Under the pieces are notes generated by a model. That model made no database searches. It had not been told where the DNA came from and saw nothing but the letters and a program-made list of their open reading frames with translations. A program made the translations under genes and the position numbers. This document shows, piece after piece, positions 55,799-64,000 of a stretch of 64,000 nt of DNA. Numbering within the stretch: position 1 is the first letter of the stretch; each line of letters begins with the position of its first letter. Origin of the DNA: Marinicella sp. Lineage in GTDB: Bacteria; Pseudomonadota; Gammaproteobacteria; Xanthomonadales; Marinicellaceae. The stretch spans positions 1 through 64,000 of the forward strand of contig JANQRW010000042.1 in NCBI GenBank assembly GCA_028284365.1, written 5' to 3'.

Positions 55799-56980
55799 AT
55801 GAAACATAAACCACAAATTAAAATCCCAGCCACTTACATGCGTGGTGGTACGTCGAAAGGTGTCTTTTTTAAACTGGATGATTTACCTGAATTCGCTCAA
55901 GTGGCTGGTGAGTACCGTGATCAGTTGTTGTTGCGGGTGATTGGTAGTCCTGATCCTTACCGGAAACAAACCGATGGTATGGGTGGAGCAACTTCCAGTA
56001 CCAGTAAAACGGTGATTTTATCTAAAAGCAGCGAGCCTGGGCATGATGTTGATTATTTGTTTGGGCAAGTGGCCATCGATAGAGCATTTGTGGACTGGAG
56101 TGGTAATTGTGGTAACTTAACAGCAGCGGTGGGCTCTTTCGCGATCAGTAATGATCTGGTTGATCGCTCTCGTATTCCGGATAATGGCACGGCTGTGGTG
56201 CGCATCTGGCAGGCAAACATCAAAAAAACCATCGTTGCACATATACCCATCACCAATGGCGAGGTGCAAGAAACAGGTGATTTTGAATTGGATGGTGTGA
56301 CTTTCCCGGCTGCGGAGGTAAAAATTGATTTTGTTGATCCAGTGGGTGATGCGGCGATGTTTCCAACAGGCCAACTGGTTGATGAGTTGGGTGTGCCTGG
56401 AGTAGGTACTTTTCCTGTAACTATGATTGCTGCTGGTATTCCAACCATATTCCTTAATGCTGCTGATATTGGTTTCAAAGGCACGGAATTACAGGGTGAT
56501 ATCAATGGTGATGCCAAAGTTTTAGCAATGTTTGAGACAATACGCGCTCATGGTGCGGTGAAAATGGGTTTGATTGATACAGTTGAAGAAGCTGCCAGCA
56601 GACAACACACGCCTAAAGTGGCGATTGTTGCACCGCCTGAAGCATACGCATCCTCTTCTGGTAAAGCAATTGTGGCCACAGACATTAATTTAAATGTGCG
56701 AGCTTTATCAATGGGTTTACTGCACCATGCCATGATGGGGACAGCAGCCGTAGCCATTGCCACGGCTGCATCAATCCCAGGAACTTTGGTCAATTTGGCA
56801 GCTGGCGGTGGTGAGCGTGAGGAAGTTCGCTTTGGTCATCCATCTGGTACTTTGAAGGTAGGTGCGGAAGTTGGCCAAATTAACGGTGAGTGGAAAGCAC
56901 AAAAAGTCAGTATGAGTCGCAGTGCCAGAAGGTTAATGGTCGGAGAGGTATTCGTACCCGGTGGTGCACTGCCTAATTAG
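55799..56980 (+). CDS. prpF: AcnD-accessory isomerase PrpF
   Basis: Start at the internal Met (MKHKPQIKIPATYMRGGTSKGVFFKLDDLP), 393 residues; the ORF-track start adds 13 residues. PATYMRGGTSKGVFF, IGSPDPYRKQTDGMGGATSSTSKTVIL and VDWSGNCGNLTAAVGSFAI are PrpF hallmarks (diaminopimelate epimerase-like fold). PrpF isomerises 2-methylaconitate so that AcnD can act. In other genomes it directly follows acnD, whereas here 5.6 kb of restriction genes separate them. The ribosome site is weak. Confidence 0.92.
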   Translation: MKHKPQIKIPATYMRGGTSKGVFFKLDDLPEFAQVAGEYRDQLLLRVIGSPDPYRKQTDGMGGATSSTSKTVILSKSSEPGHDVDYLFGQVAIDRAFVDWSGNCGNLTAAVGSFAISNDLVDRSRIPDNGTAVVRIWQANIKKTIVAHIPITNGEVQETGDFELDGVTFPAAEVKIDFVDPVGDAAMFPTGQLVDELGVPGVGTFPVTMIAAGIPTIFLNAADIGFKGTELQGDINGDAKVLAMFETIRAHGAVKMGLIDTVEEAASRQHTPKVAIVAPPEAYASSSGKAIVATDINLNVRALSMGLLHHAMMGTAAVAIATAASIPGTLVNLAAGGGEREEVRFGHPSGTLKVGAEVGQINGEWKAQKVSMSRSARRLMVGEVFVPGGALPN

Positions 56981-58425
56981 GCAGAGATGCCGATGCGGTT
57001 ACGGCCTTTGGCTTTGGCCTGATACAACAACTGATCAGCCCGTTCCAAACAGCTTAAGATGGACTCTTCTGTTTGTAATTGTGCCACCCCAAAACTACAG
57101 GTTAATTCAGCACCATGATTAAATGAGTGATTTTTCATGTGGTTCTGGATGCCTATACAAAGGGTTTTGGCATCGGTTAATTCAGAGGGTTGTTTCATGA
57201 TGACAAATTCTTCCCCACCCCAGCGACATACAATCTCATCATTTGGGCAACAAAGCTTTAACAATTTTGCAAACTCTCTTAATACCTGGTCACCAACAAC
57301 ATGACCATATTCATCGTTGATTTCTTTAAACCAATCTAAATCGATAAAAATCAGACACAATGGTTGGCCTTTTTGTTTGAAATCCTGGTTGCTTATTAAA
57401 TGATTGAAATAATGTCGATTGTATAAGTGGGTTAAACCATCTTGCTGACTGATTTTTTGTAAATCGGCATTGGTTCTAAGCAGTTGGTGCTGGAGGTCAT
57501 TGAGTTGGTGGTTTTTAGTGGTGAGGTGATGGTTGTAGCGTTTAACACTGAAATACCTGACGAGAATCAGGGTAAACAAAAACAGAGCACCAATAGTCAG
57601 TTGCCAAATCAGCTTGTAATTGGTGTTGTCGATGATTTTGACATCGTTCCAGCGGTTGTAAATTTCAAAATGCTGATCTCTGGTCATGGCACTCAGAGCT
57701 TGATCAATGTTTTGTAAGATCGCTTCATGACCTTTGCTAACACCCATGCGTAAATAATCATCAGGTCCACCCCAGCCAGCAATTTTTAATTCAGCTAAGC
57801 CCAAATTTTGAATGTGATTGTTAACTGAGTGTACTGAACCAACAAATAAGTCCACTTCACCACTGGCCACTGCGATCAGCCCAGCTAATTCGTTCTCAAA
57901 GACAACGGTGTTGATTTGAGGGTGATTTTTGGCTATGTATTCAGTGATGCGATAGCCTGCAGTCACGCCCAAAGTGCGGTTACCGATATTCTCAAAGCTT
58001 TGCATGAAAGGTTGTTCAATGTCTGAAATTAAAAAATTAGGTGATGAGAAATAGATTTTGGAAAAGTCCATGAATGTAGCGCGTTCTGCTGAGTGGTTCA
58101 ACATCGGTAAAACCAAGCATTTTCCTTGCTTGATGAAGTTGATGGATTGTTGCCAGCTTTTTGTTTCAACCAATTGAAATTGATAGGTGGTGTTGTCATT
58201 CAGGTATTGGATGTAATCTGCGGATAAACCGATGTGCTTGCCATCTTGTATGGCTTCATAGGGTAACCAGCTGGGATCAATGCAGTAAGGCACATGCGTT
58301 TGTGCCAACACATCAGAAAAAAGGCAGTAAAATAATAAAACACTCAGTTGAGTCTTCAGCAGCCCTTTGACACGCTGAAGCTCAATACACACACGACACA
58401 TGACATCAGCATACCTCAGATACAT
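56977..58425 (-). CDS. Diguanylate cyclase with periplasmic solute-binding sensor
   Basis: 482 residues (an ATG eight codons in is an equally good start): a signal or hydrophobic N-terminus, a periplasmic SBP_bac_3-type domain (~42-265: PYCIDPSWLPYEAIQDGKHIGLSADYIQYL), a transmembrane helix (~275-292), a coiled linker, and a GGDEF domain (~325-480) with DGLTHLYNRHYF, DLDWFKEINDEYGHVVGDQVLREFA and the active motif RWGGEEF. It should make cyclic di-GMP in response to a periplasmic ligand. The inhibitory-site position reads P-N-D-E, not R-x-x-D. The 3' end overlaps the end of prpF by four bases, tail to tail. Confidence 0.88.
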   Translation of the reverse strand: MYLRYADVMCRVCIELQRVKGLLKTQLSVLLFYCLFSDVLAQTHVPYCIDPSWLPYEAIQDGKHIGLSADYIQYLNDNTTYQFQLVETKSWQQSINFIKQGKCLVLPMLNHSAERATFMDFSKIYFSSPNFLISDIEQPFMQSFENIGNRTLGVTAGYRITEYIAKNHPQINTVVFENELAGLIAVASGEVDLFVGSVHSVNNHIQNLGLAELKIAGWGGPDDYLRMGVSKGHEAILQNIDQALSAMTRDQHFEIYNRWNDVKIIDNTNYKLIWQLTIGALFLFTLILVRYFSVKRYNHHLTTKNHQLNDLQHQLLRTNADLQKISQQDGLTHLYNRHYFNHLISNQDFKQKGQPLCLIFIDLDWFKEINDEYGHVVGDQVLREFAKLLKLCCPNDEIVCRWGGEEFVIMKQPSELTDAKTLCIGIQNHMKNHSFNHGAELTCSFGVAQLQTEESILSCLERADQLLYQAKAKGRNRIGISA

Positions 58426-58532
58426 GGTGTAATGATTTACATTATGGCTTTCAGATGAATAAAACTGTTATTTTGTTTGGCTACATGAACTTTTTTTGTT
58501 CTAAAAGAGCAAAAAGTGAAAAATTTTGTCAT

Positions 58533-58548
58533 TGACATGTGTATGTCA
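58533..58548. promoter_or_regulatory. Palindrome TGACAT-GTGT-ATGTCA
   Basis: A perfect 6-bp inverted repeat with a 4-base core, 45 bases upstream of the TauE gene, in the region divergent from the diguanylate cyclase. It may be a regulator operator. No -35/-10 pair could be assigned with normal spacing. Confidence 0.35.
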
Positions 58549-58592
58549 TAATGCGTGGGTAAAAGATCGGTTAAAGACAAATCAGGCTTGTT

Positions 58593-59366
58593 ATGGAAAT
58601 TGTAATTATCTCATTGGTCGCTTTGGCGGCGTCATTATTAACTTTGTTTTCAGGGTTTGGTTTGGGCACGCTGTTGATGCCTGTGGTGGCTTTGTTTTTC
58701 CCTCTGGAAGTGGCCATTGGTATGACTGCGATCGTACATTTGGCGAATAATCTGTTCAAAGTTTCGATATTGGGCAAACATGCGGTTAAGGATATCTTGC
58801 TTAAATTTGGTGTGCCAGCCATCATGGCAGCTTTTGTGGGTGCATGGGTGCTGGATTTATTGGCACAAAGCGAGCAGCCAGTTAATTATGTATTGATGGG
58901 TCATGCCTTACAGACCTCATGGCTTAAAATTATTGTCGGTGCATTGATTTTACTTTTTGTTCTGTTGGAGTTTTCGAAAACATTTGCGGCAATCAAACTG
59001 GGGCCAAATTTTTTACCTTTGGGTGGCACAATAAGTGGTTTTTTTGGTGGTTTATCGGGTCACCAAGGTGCATTTCGCAGCATGTTCTTACTCAAAGCGG
59101 GTTTGAACAAAGAGCAGTTTATAGCCACAGGAGTGATGGTTGCGGTGATGGTGGATGTTGCACGATTGACCATTTATGGTAAGGACTTGGCTGACCATAA
59201 CCAAGCCATTGACTGGTCTTTGGTTATGGTTGCTTCGCTGGCTGCTTTTCTTGGGGCATACATTGGTAAAAAAGTGCTGCAAAAAATCACCATTAAAACA
59301 GTACATATATTGGTATCGCTGTTGTTAATGGTTGTGGCAGTTGGTTTGATGACTGGTTTGGTTTAA
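58593..59366 (+). CDS. TauE/SafE-family sulfite/organosulfur exporter
   Basis: 257 residues with about eight hydrophobic helices. MEIVIISLVALAASLLTLFSGFGLGTLLMPVVALFFPLEVAIGMTAIVHLANNLFK (first half) and LPLGGTISGFFGGLSGHQGAFRSMFLLKAGL (second half) carry the repeated G-x-G-x-G-x2-P family motif. Inner membrane anion exporter (PF01925). Substrate is not predictable. Confidence 0.85.
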   Translation: MEIVIISLVALAASLLTLFSGFGLGTLLMPVVALFFPLEVAIGMTAIVHLANNLFKVSILGKHAVKDILLKFGVPAIMAAFVGAWVLDLLAQSEQPVNYVLMGHALQTSWLKIIVGALILLFVLLEFSKTFAAIKLGPNFLPLGGTISGFFGGLSGHQGAFRSMFLLKAGLNKEQFIATGVMVAVMVDVARLTIYGKDLADHNQAIDWSLVMVASLAAFLGAYIGKKVLQKITIKTVHILVSLLLMVVAVGLMTGLV

Positions 59367-59457
59367 AGTTGTATCAGGTCTTCATGACATTATGAATTTT
59401 GGCACATCCAATATCGGGTCAGTTGTGTTATGCTGATTATTTAAGTATGGAAAACTT

Positions 59458-60609
59458 ATGAATAAATTACTATTTGGTTTGCTGTTGTTGGTGTCGGGTT
59501 TTGCAATGGCTGTTGAGACATGTGATTATGTGGATGAATCATTGGAAACAGATCAGGTTGATTTTGTCGATGATGATTCTATTGATCCCAACAGGGCATT
59601 GGATGAATGGGAGATTTGGAAAACTCAGTTAGATCAATTCTTAATCAGTCAAGACAACATCAATGTGGCCATTTCTGGTATGAGCCACTTAGATATGCTC
59701 TATGATCACAGGGTGGATGCGGTTTCAAGGGAGTCGCTATTGGGTAATCAGACGAAGTTGAAATTGATCAATCAATTGGCTGAAAGTGAAATGGCCAGCT
59801 TTGAAAGTTTGATGAAAGCGCAATCTATGTGTAGCAATGAAGTAGATTGTCCAAATGAGGCCATACAAGCCAGACTGGAGCAGCTGTACCCAGATAACAT
59901 CACCGTATACTTTCACCCATTGCAACAAGCCTTGGTTGATGAAGATTTGGAATTGGTTGCAGCCATATTAAAAAGGATGGGACAAACAGAGTATGGTCAG
60001 ACTTTGTATAAAGTTGATGAAAACTATAGTCATTTGGTTGAAGCTTATATTGAGAATCATTCGGCTCCAGAAGAAAGTCCTGATCAATTGTATCTTGAAG
60101 AATCTGGGGTCGAATCTGATGAAATAGACTTGGACTCGCTGAGTTTTGGCTCAATTATGATCAGTGAAAAAATACTGTCTTATATTTTCGGACCTGGTTA
60201 CGGGTCTATCTATAAGGCCTGTGAAATGATTCCATCATCTAAATCAGATTGTATCAGTGCCGCTGAAATCATGATATCTAAAAGTGATTCGATCATGATG
60301 ACCACTGTTGGCTATGGCTTGCTGGAGAAAGCGTATGAGTTATCTGGTGATGAAAAAGAATTAGCAAGCGTAAAGGATGAAAGGGAATCATTTGATACAT
60401 ACTGGCAATGCCTGGCTGGTGTCCAGAGTTTAGGCGAAGGCTTAGATATATTCACTGATTCAAAGGTACAAGAACTGTACCTCAACGGCACACATGAAGG
60501 TCTCTATTTAGAACAAATGGCATTGTATCTATACGAAAAGTATCAAGCCAAAGGTGTTGAAGGTTTAACAGATCCTAAATCGTGTGGATTACGTTACGTC
60601 AATAAATAA
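59458..60609 (+). CDS. Exported acidic protein, unknown
   Basis: 383 residues: a signal peptide (MNKLLFGLLLLVSGFAMAVE), then a very acidic, largely helical protein with two or three Cys pairs (CSNEVDCPNEA, CEMIPSSKSDCISAAE). No family is recognised. It may be a periplasmic helical-repeat protein. Monocistronic; the tail abuts the small minus-strand frame at 60610. Confidence 0.5.
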   Translation: MNKLLFGLLLLVSGFAMAVETCDYVDESLETDQVDFVDDDSIDPNRALDEWEIWKTQLDQFLISQDNINVAISGMSHLDMLYDHRVDAVSRESLLGNQTKLKLINQLAESEMASFESLMKAQSMCSNEVDCPNEAIQARLEQLYPDNITVYFHPLQQALVDEDLELVAAILKRMGQTEYGQTLYKVDENYSHLVEAYIENHSAPEESPDQLYLEESGVESDEIDLDSLSFGSIMISEKILSYIFGPGYGSIYKACEMIPSSKSDCISAAEIMISKSDSIMMTTVGYGLLEKAYELSGDEKELASVKDERESFDTYWQCLAGVQSLGEGLDIFTDSKVQELYLNGTHEGLYLEQMALYLYEKYQAKGVEGLTDPKSCGLRYVNK

Positions 60610-60726
60610 TCACCAGCGACGTGGCTCAAAAGATTTTTGTTTCTCAGCGTCGTGGGTTTGGTTGTAGGCTTTGATTTTACTGTTTTTACCAAATATGGTT
60701 CGAAGCTGATACCAGGTTTCTCGCAT
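60610..60726 (-). CDS. Possible 38-residue basic protein
   Basis: A frame too short for the ORF track: ATG at 60726 reads MRETWYQLRTIFGKNSKIKAYNQTHDAEKQKSFEPRRW and stops one base beyond the 59458 gene. The composition (basic, two Trp, ordered beginning and end) looks protein-like, and the first residues resemble the tail of a translated gene. No ribosome site is seen. It could instead be the 3' remnant of a degraded gene whose upstream frame is closed by a stop just before. Confidence 0.35.
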   Translation of the reverse strand: MRETWYQLRTIFGKNSKIKAYNQTHDAEKQKSFEPRRW

Positions 60727-60806
60727 CAATGCAGTACTTTTGTTGCGACTATTTCTAACTGATTTTTAAATTTATGCAGGATTAAAAATATTTCAAAATT
60801 AATATT

Positions 60807-60825
60807 GAGAATAATTATCATTTAG
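60807..60825. promoter_or_regulatory. Fur box before the siderophore receptor gene
   Basis: GAGAATAATTATCATTTAG matches the 19-base Fur consensus GATAATGATAATCATTATC at about 13 positions, in an AT-rich promoter 35 bases before the ATG. It fits iron repression of the receptor operon. Confidence 0.7.
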
Positions 60826-60859
60826 ATTACTATTCTCGTTTTTAAATCACTGCCTTTCT

Positions 60860-63022
60860 ATGAAAATCAAAAATATTTTATTGGCTTCAATTTTGTCTAT
60901 GGTAATTAACAATCTAATGGCTCAAGAAAACTCCGAATCCGAGAAAGACACTGAAAACTTGGAAGAAATAACTGTCACCGCATCAACCAAAGGTTTGATT
61001 TCTTATGTTTCTGCTACTGGTGCAAAAACCGACACTCCAATTGTAGAAACGGCAAGCTCGGTGTCTGTATTGACGGCTGAGCGAATTGCAGATCTGGGTG
61101 CTGAAAATTTGCAAGATGCTTTAGGTTATGTGGCAGGGGTATATAACGGTCCATTTGGTGTGGATAGTCGAGGAGATTGGTCTCAAATAAGATCGGTTCA
61201 ACCGATTCAATATTTAGATGGCCTAAGAACAAACTTCAACTTTTATAATAATATCAGACCTAACCCATATACTTTCAGACAAGTTGAAATACTAAAGGGG
61301 CCTAGTTCTGTACTGTATGGCCAGGGGAGTTTAGGCGGTATTGTAAATATGGTATCCAAGCGTCCTGAAGCTGAATTTAAAGGTGAGTTATGGGGGCAAA
61401 TTGGTTCTTTTGATCGTAAACAGATCGCTGGAGACTTCACTGGTGCAATCAATAATGATGCCAGTATTTTATACAGAACAACCCTATTACTCAGGGACTC
61501 TGATGCCCAAACTGATTTTGTTGCGGATGACTCAATTTTATTCAATCCAAGTTTGACATTTTTCTTTAATGAACAATCTGAGCTGACATTATTGGCTAAT
61601 TGGCAAAAAGATGAGACTGGTTCAACCACTCAGTTTTTTCCACAAGTTGGAACTGCATTGCCAGCACCATTTGGTCAAATACCTGTAGAAAGATTTGTCA
61701 GTGAGCCTGGTTATGATCGTTATGATTCTGAACAACAGTCTGTCACAGGTTTGTTTAATCATGATTTTTTGAATGGCTGGTCCATTCAAGCAAATACAAG
61801 ATATAGCGATTCAGAAGTAGATTACCGCACCATGTATGCATTTCCATTTTCATTTCAAGAGGATAACCGCAGTATTTTGCGTTCTTTTTATCTCAGCGAC
61901 GCCAGCGCGGAAACTTATACCGCTGATTTGCGCATACATGGTGAGAAAATGTGGGGCAACACATTGCATAAACTGGTTGCTGGTATTGACTATCAAAATG
62001 TAAAAACTGATAACGACAGTTTGTTTTTATTCAATGCAGGAGGGTTGTTGGATTTGTATGATCCAGTTTATGGTTTGGTGCCACAATTTCCCACACTTAA
62101 TGATGTAATTGATAGTCCTTTAAATCAAATTTATCAGACAGGTATTTATTTGCAAGATCAAATTTATTTTGGTGATCATTGGATAGCTACTGCTGCTTTG
62201 CGCCGTGATCGAGTTAAAAACAAAACTGAATTGACAGAGAGCCAATTATCTAAAGCTATCACTGGTCGGTTTGGATTGATGTACCAGTTTGAAAACGACA
62301 TATCACCTTATGCCAGTTATTCTGAATCATTTGAGCCAGTTTTGGGGATAGATGCATTTGGTAACCAATTCGAACCCAGAGAAGGTGAGCAGTTTGAGGT
62401 TGGTATTAAGTATCAACCTTCTGGTACTGAGCATTTGATTACAGCCAGTATATATAAAATTATTGAACAAAATCGTGTTACCAGTCTGGCTCCCAGTGAT
62501 TTACAAAATCCAGCCATCATAAACCCAGCTGGTAACATCCAAGTAGGTGAAGCTGAAATTGAGGGTTTTGAACTAGAGTCCCAATTTGAATGGAAGCATT
62601 TAGATATCTATGCGAGTTATTCATATACAGATTCTGAAGTGACTAAAAGTAATACTTTAGGTGAATTGGGTGCTCGTTTAGCATCTACACCAGATCATTT
62701 GTTTTCGACATGGGCCACTTACAGACCGCAAAACTTTTTATCAGGTTTGAAACTAGGTGCCGGGGTTCGCTATGTGGGAGAAACTTCTGATGGCAGTGCT
62801 AGAGTCGTTTTACCTGACGGTTCAATAGCGAATGAGCCATTGTTAACAGATACGTATACACTGTTTGATTTGATGATAGGTTATGAAAAAGGCAGTTATG
62901 ATTTCACCTTAAATGTAGATAACGTAAGTGATAAAACAGTTGTGACCAGTTGTTTAGCCAGAGGTGATTGTTTTTATGGACAAAAAAGAACTATCACTGC
63001 CAGTGTGAAGTATAAATTTTGA
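60860..63022 (+). CDS. TonB-dependent siderophore receptor
   Basis: 720 residues: a signal peptide (MKIKNILLASILSMVINNLMAQ), TonB box region EEITVTAS (~35-42), plug domain (TPIVETASSVSVLTAERIADLGAENLQDALGYVAGVYNG; VEILKGPSSVLYGQGSLGGIVNMVSKRP) and a 22-strand barrel ending in the aromatic SVKYKF. GPSSVLYGQGSLGG is the siderophore-type plug signature. It brings ferric siderophores across the outer membrane. A Fur box lies upstream, and two membrane genes follow with overlaps. Confidence 0.92.
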   Translation: MKIKNILLASILSMVINNLMAQENSESEKDTENLEEITVTASTKGLISYVSATGAKTDTPIVETASSVSVLTAERIADLGAENLQDALGYVAGVYNGPFGVDSRGDWSQIRSVQPIQYLDGLRTNFNFYNNIRPNPYTFRQVEILKGPSSVLYGQGSLGGIVNMVSKRPEAEFKGELWGQIGSFDRKQIAGDFTGAINNDASILYRTTLLLRDSDAQTDFVADDSILFNPSLTFFFNEQSELTLLANWQKDETGSTTQFFPQVGTALPAPFGQIPVERFVSEPGYDRYDSEQQSVTGLFNHDFLNGWSIQANTRYSDSEVDYRTMYAFPFSFQEDNRSILRSFYLSDASAETYTADLRIHGEKMWGNTLHKLVAGIDYQNVKTDNDSLFLFNAGGLLDLYDPVYGLVPQFPTLNDVIDSPLNQIYQTGIYLQDQIYFGDHWIATAALRRDRVKNKTELTESQLSKAITGRFGLMYQFENDISPYASYSESFEPVLGIDAFGNQFEPREGEQFEVGIKYQPSGTEHLITASIYKIIEQNRVTSLAPSDLQNPAIINPAGNIQVGEAEIEGFELESQFEWKHLDIYASYSYTDSEVTKSNTLGELGARLASTPDHLFSTWATYRPQNFLSGLKLGAGVRYVGETSDGSARVVLPDGSIANEPLLTDTYTLFDLMIGYEKGSYDFTLNVDNVSDKTVVTSCLARGDCFYGQKRTITASVKYKF

Positions 63023-63576
63023 TGAAAACTGTTCTGATATATTGTTTGAGCTTAATTGCCATATTGGTAACGGTTTATTGCTGGTATCAGGCTCAACTTG
63101 CTAAAAAGAACCACGCTAACAAAAAGCGATTGCTATTCTTGTTGTCATCATTGGTATCGACAGTAAGCGCTTTTGGACTGTTATGGCAGTCACAAGGTAG
63201 GGAATTCGGTACATTTTTTGTGATTTTCCATATCAGTTGGTTGGCGTGGTTACTGATTCTCACTCAAGGACAAGTGAAATATACTAATCGGATACAAAAA
63301 AATAAGAAAGTACCTCCTGCAGAATATGGTAATGGTTTTAAAGCTGTGGTTATCTTCTTTGCAGGTCCTGTTGCTTTATTTTTGAGCATTTGTTGTTCGC
63401 TGTTAATTGCTAGGTATTCTCTAGAGGGATTAGCTGACCAATGGGTTGTGGCGCTGTTGCTGGTGCCAGTGATTTGGGGAGCAATGGTATGTTGGTTTGT
63501 TGCTGATAAAAAAATCATCAGGCCCATTGCCGTTACGTTTTTAGTAATTCTCATTTCCGTTTTCTTACTGTCATGA
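63022..63576 (+). CDS. Inner membrane protein of the iron-uptake operon
   Basis: 184 residues from the ATG at 63022, which overlaps the receptor stop by one base (TGATG); the ORF-track start is a TTG one codon upstream. About five hydrophobic helices with short loops. No family is confidently recognised. Small multi-helix proteins like this sit between siderophore receptor and PepSY genes in many iron operons. The gene overlaps the next start (ATGA). Confidence 0.6.
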   Translation: MKTVLIYCLSLIAILVTVYCWYQAQLAKKNHANKKRLLFLLSSLVSTVSAFGLLWQSQGREFGTFFVIFHISWLAWLLILTQGQVKYTNRIQKNKKVPPAEYGNGFKAVVIFFAGPVALFLSICCSLLIARYSLEGLADQWVVALLLVPVIWGAMVCWFVADKKIIRPIAVTFLVILISVFLLS

Positions 63577-64000
63577 GTGTATTAAAAAGAATAACGCCAT
63601 CTAAGAGATTGGTAAAAGAATCCATGCGAGGTCATGCTTGGATTGGTTTATTTTTTGGGGCTTTGCTTTATCTGATTTGTTTGAGTGGTACATTACTGGT
63701 TTTTTTACCTGAGATTGAAAGATGGGAGCAGCCTAAAACTGAAGAGTATTTGAGCATTGATAGTCAGAATATTCAAAAAGCCATCGCACAGATGCAGAAC
63801 AAATTTACTGAGCCAATCAGTGAGTTGTATTTTATTTACCCAAGTGAAAACTTGCCTAAAGCACATGTTTCAGCAAACGATATGGAATGGTGGGTGGATG
63901 CGAAAGGAAATTTAACAGAGCCCGTTGATACTCAACTGGCAGCTTTAATTACTGATTTACATTACTACCTTCATTTGCCAAAAGGTTGGGGCATGATTCT
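63573..64000 (+). CDS. PepSY-associated transmembrane protein (partial)
   Basis: Not in the ORF track because it runs off the right edge. ATG at 63573 overlaps the previous stop (ATGA). The visible ~142 residues begin MSVLKRITPSKRLVKESMRGHAWIGLFFGALLYLICLSGTLLVFLPEIERW and later have ALITDLHYYLHLPKGWG. This is the first helix and a His-rich LHYYLHLP segment of PepSY-TM proteins (PF03929), which often act as ferric-siderophore reductases in the inner membrane. It completes the iron-uptake operon. Confidence 0.8.
   Translation, partial: MSVLKRITPSKRLVKESMRGHAWIGLFFGALLYLICLSGTLLVFLPEIERWEQPKTEEYLSIDSQNIQKAIAQMQNKFTEPISELYFIYPSENLPKAHVSANDMEWWVDAKGNLTEPVDTQLAALITDLHYYLHLPKGWGMI

Noticed and set aside
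1-64000. CRISPR arrays, rRNA genes
   Set aside because: No regular repeat-spacer series and no rRNA-like sequence were seen.

Overview
The window reads as a chromosome segment of a low-to-moderate-GC gammaproteobacterium. The evidence is a set of TCA-cycle genes (sucA, sucB, lpd), an AcnD/PrpF methylcitrate pair, a TyrA T-protein, RNase D, Dps and a Fur-boxed TonB siderophore locus. A Marinicella- or Lysobacterales-like host is my guess, from secreted proteins ending in an IFxx(G/D)F(E/D) tail and from general gene content; I could not test it.

Left part (1-27.8 kb): an integrated mobilizable element. It begins beyond the left edge with IS debris: the end of an IS3-like element has cut an acyltransferase gene, next to an integrase relic. 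A mobC-relaxase operon follows, with a candidate oriT inverted repeat upstream. The right part of the element holds ardA (anti-restriction), a VirD4/TraG-type coupling protein with small accessory genes, an ankyrin pair and a large serine recombinase. The recombinase abuts, and reads through, an antisense tRNA-Leu(CAA) gene, which I take as the right junction. No mating-pair-formation genes are visible, so the element should borrow a conjugation pore.

Between relaxase and ardA lies AT-rich cargo. It comprises an endonuclease/exonuclease/phosphatase-family nuclease with two membrane proteins (2.9-5.8 kb); a cassette of a degenerate Cys-elbow alpha/beta hydrolase, a sodium:solute symporter and a small membrane protein (5.9-8.5 kb); a Gabija-like GajA/GajB pair (8.6-12.8 kb, minus strand); a membrane protein and a PD-(D/E)XK nuclease (13-15.2 kb); two GC-richer hairpin-dense intergenic regions (15.3-15.56 and 16.26-16.48 kb); and a subtilase with a small surface-anchored partner (17.2-20.2 kb). 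The two unrecognised three-gene cassettes are the best candidates for undescribed systems, because they sit beside a recognisable defence system in a mobile element.

Right part (27.8-64 kb): mostly core chromosome. It has an HPF-like protein, dps, an FGE-domain protein with a 5'-nucleotidase lipoprotein, rnd, a Cys-rich repeat lipoprotein, a GNAT enzyme, a Bax-inhibitor-1 protein, tyrA, a CsgG-like protein, a fasciclin protein, a CIA30 protein, lpd-sucB-sucA, a beta-propeller-like secreted protein, an SRPBCC/ArsR pair, acnD and prpF, a sensor diguanylate cyclase, a TauE exporter, and a Fur-regulated siderophore receptor operon running off the right edge. A complete type III restriction-modification operon (mod-res-rhuM) is wedged between acnD and prpF, starting 5 bases after the acnD stop codon.
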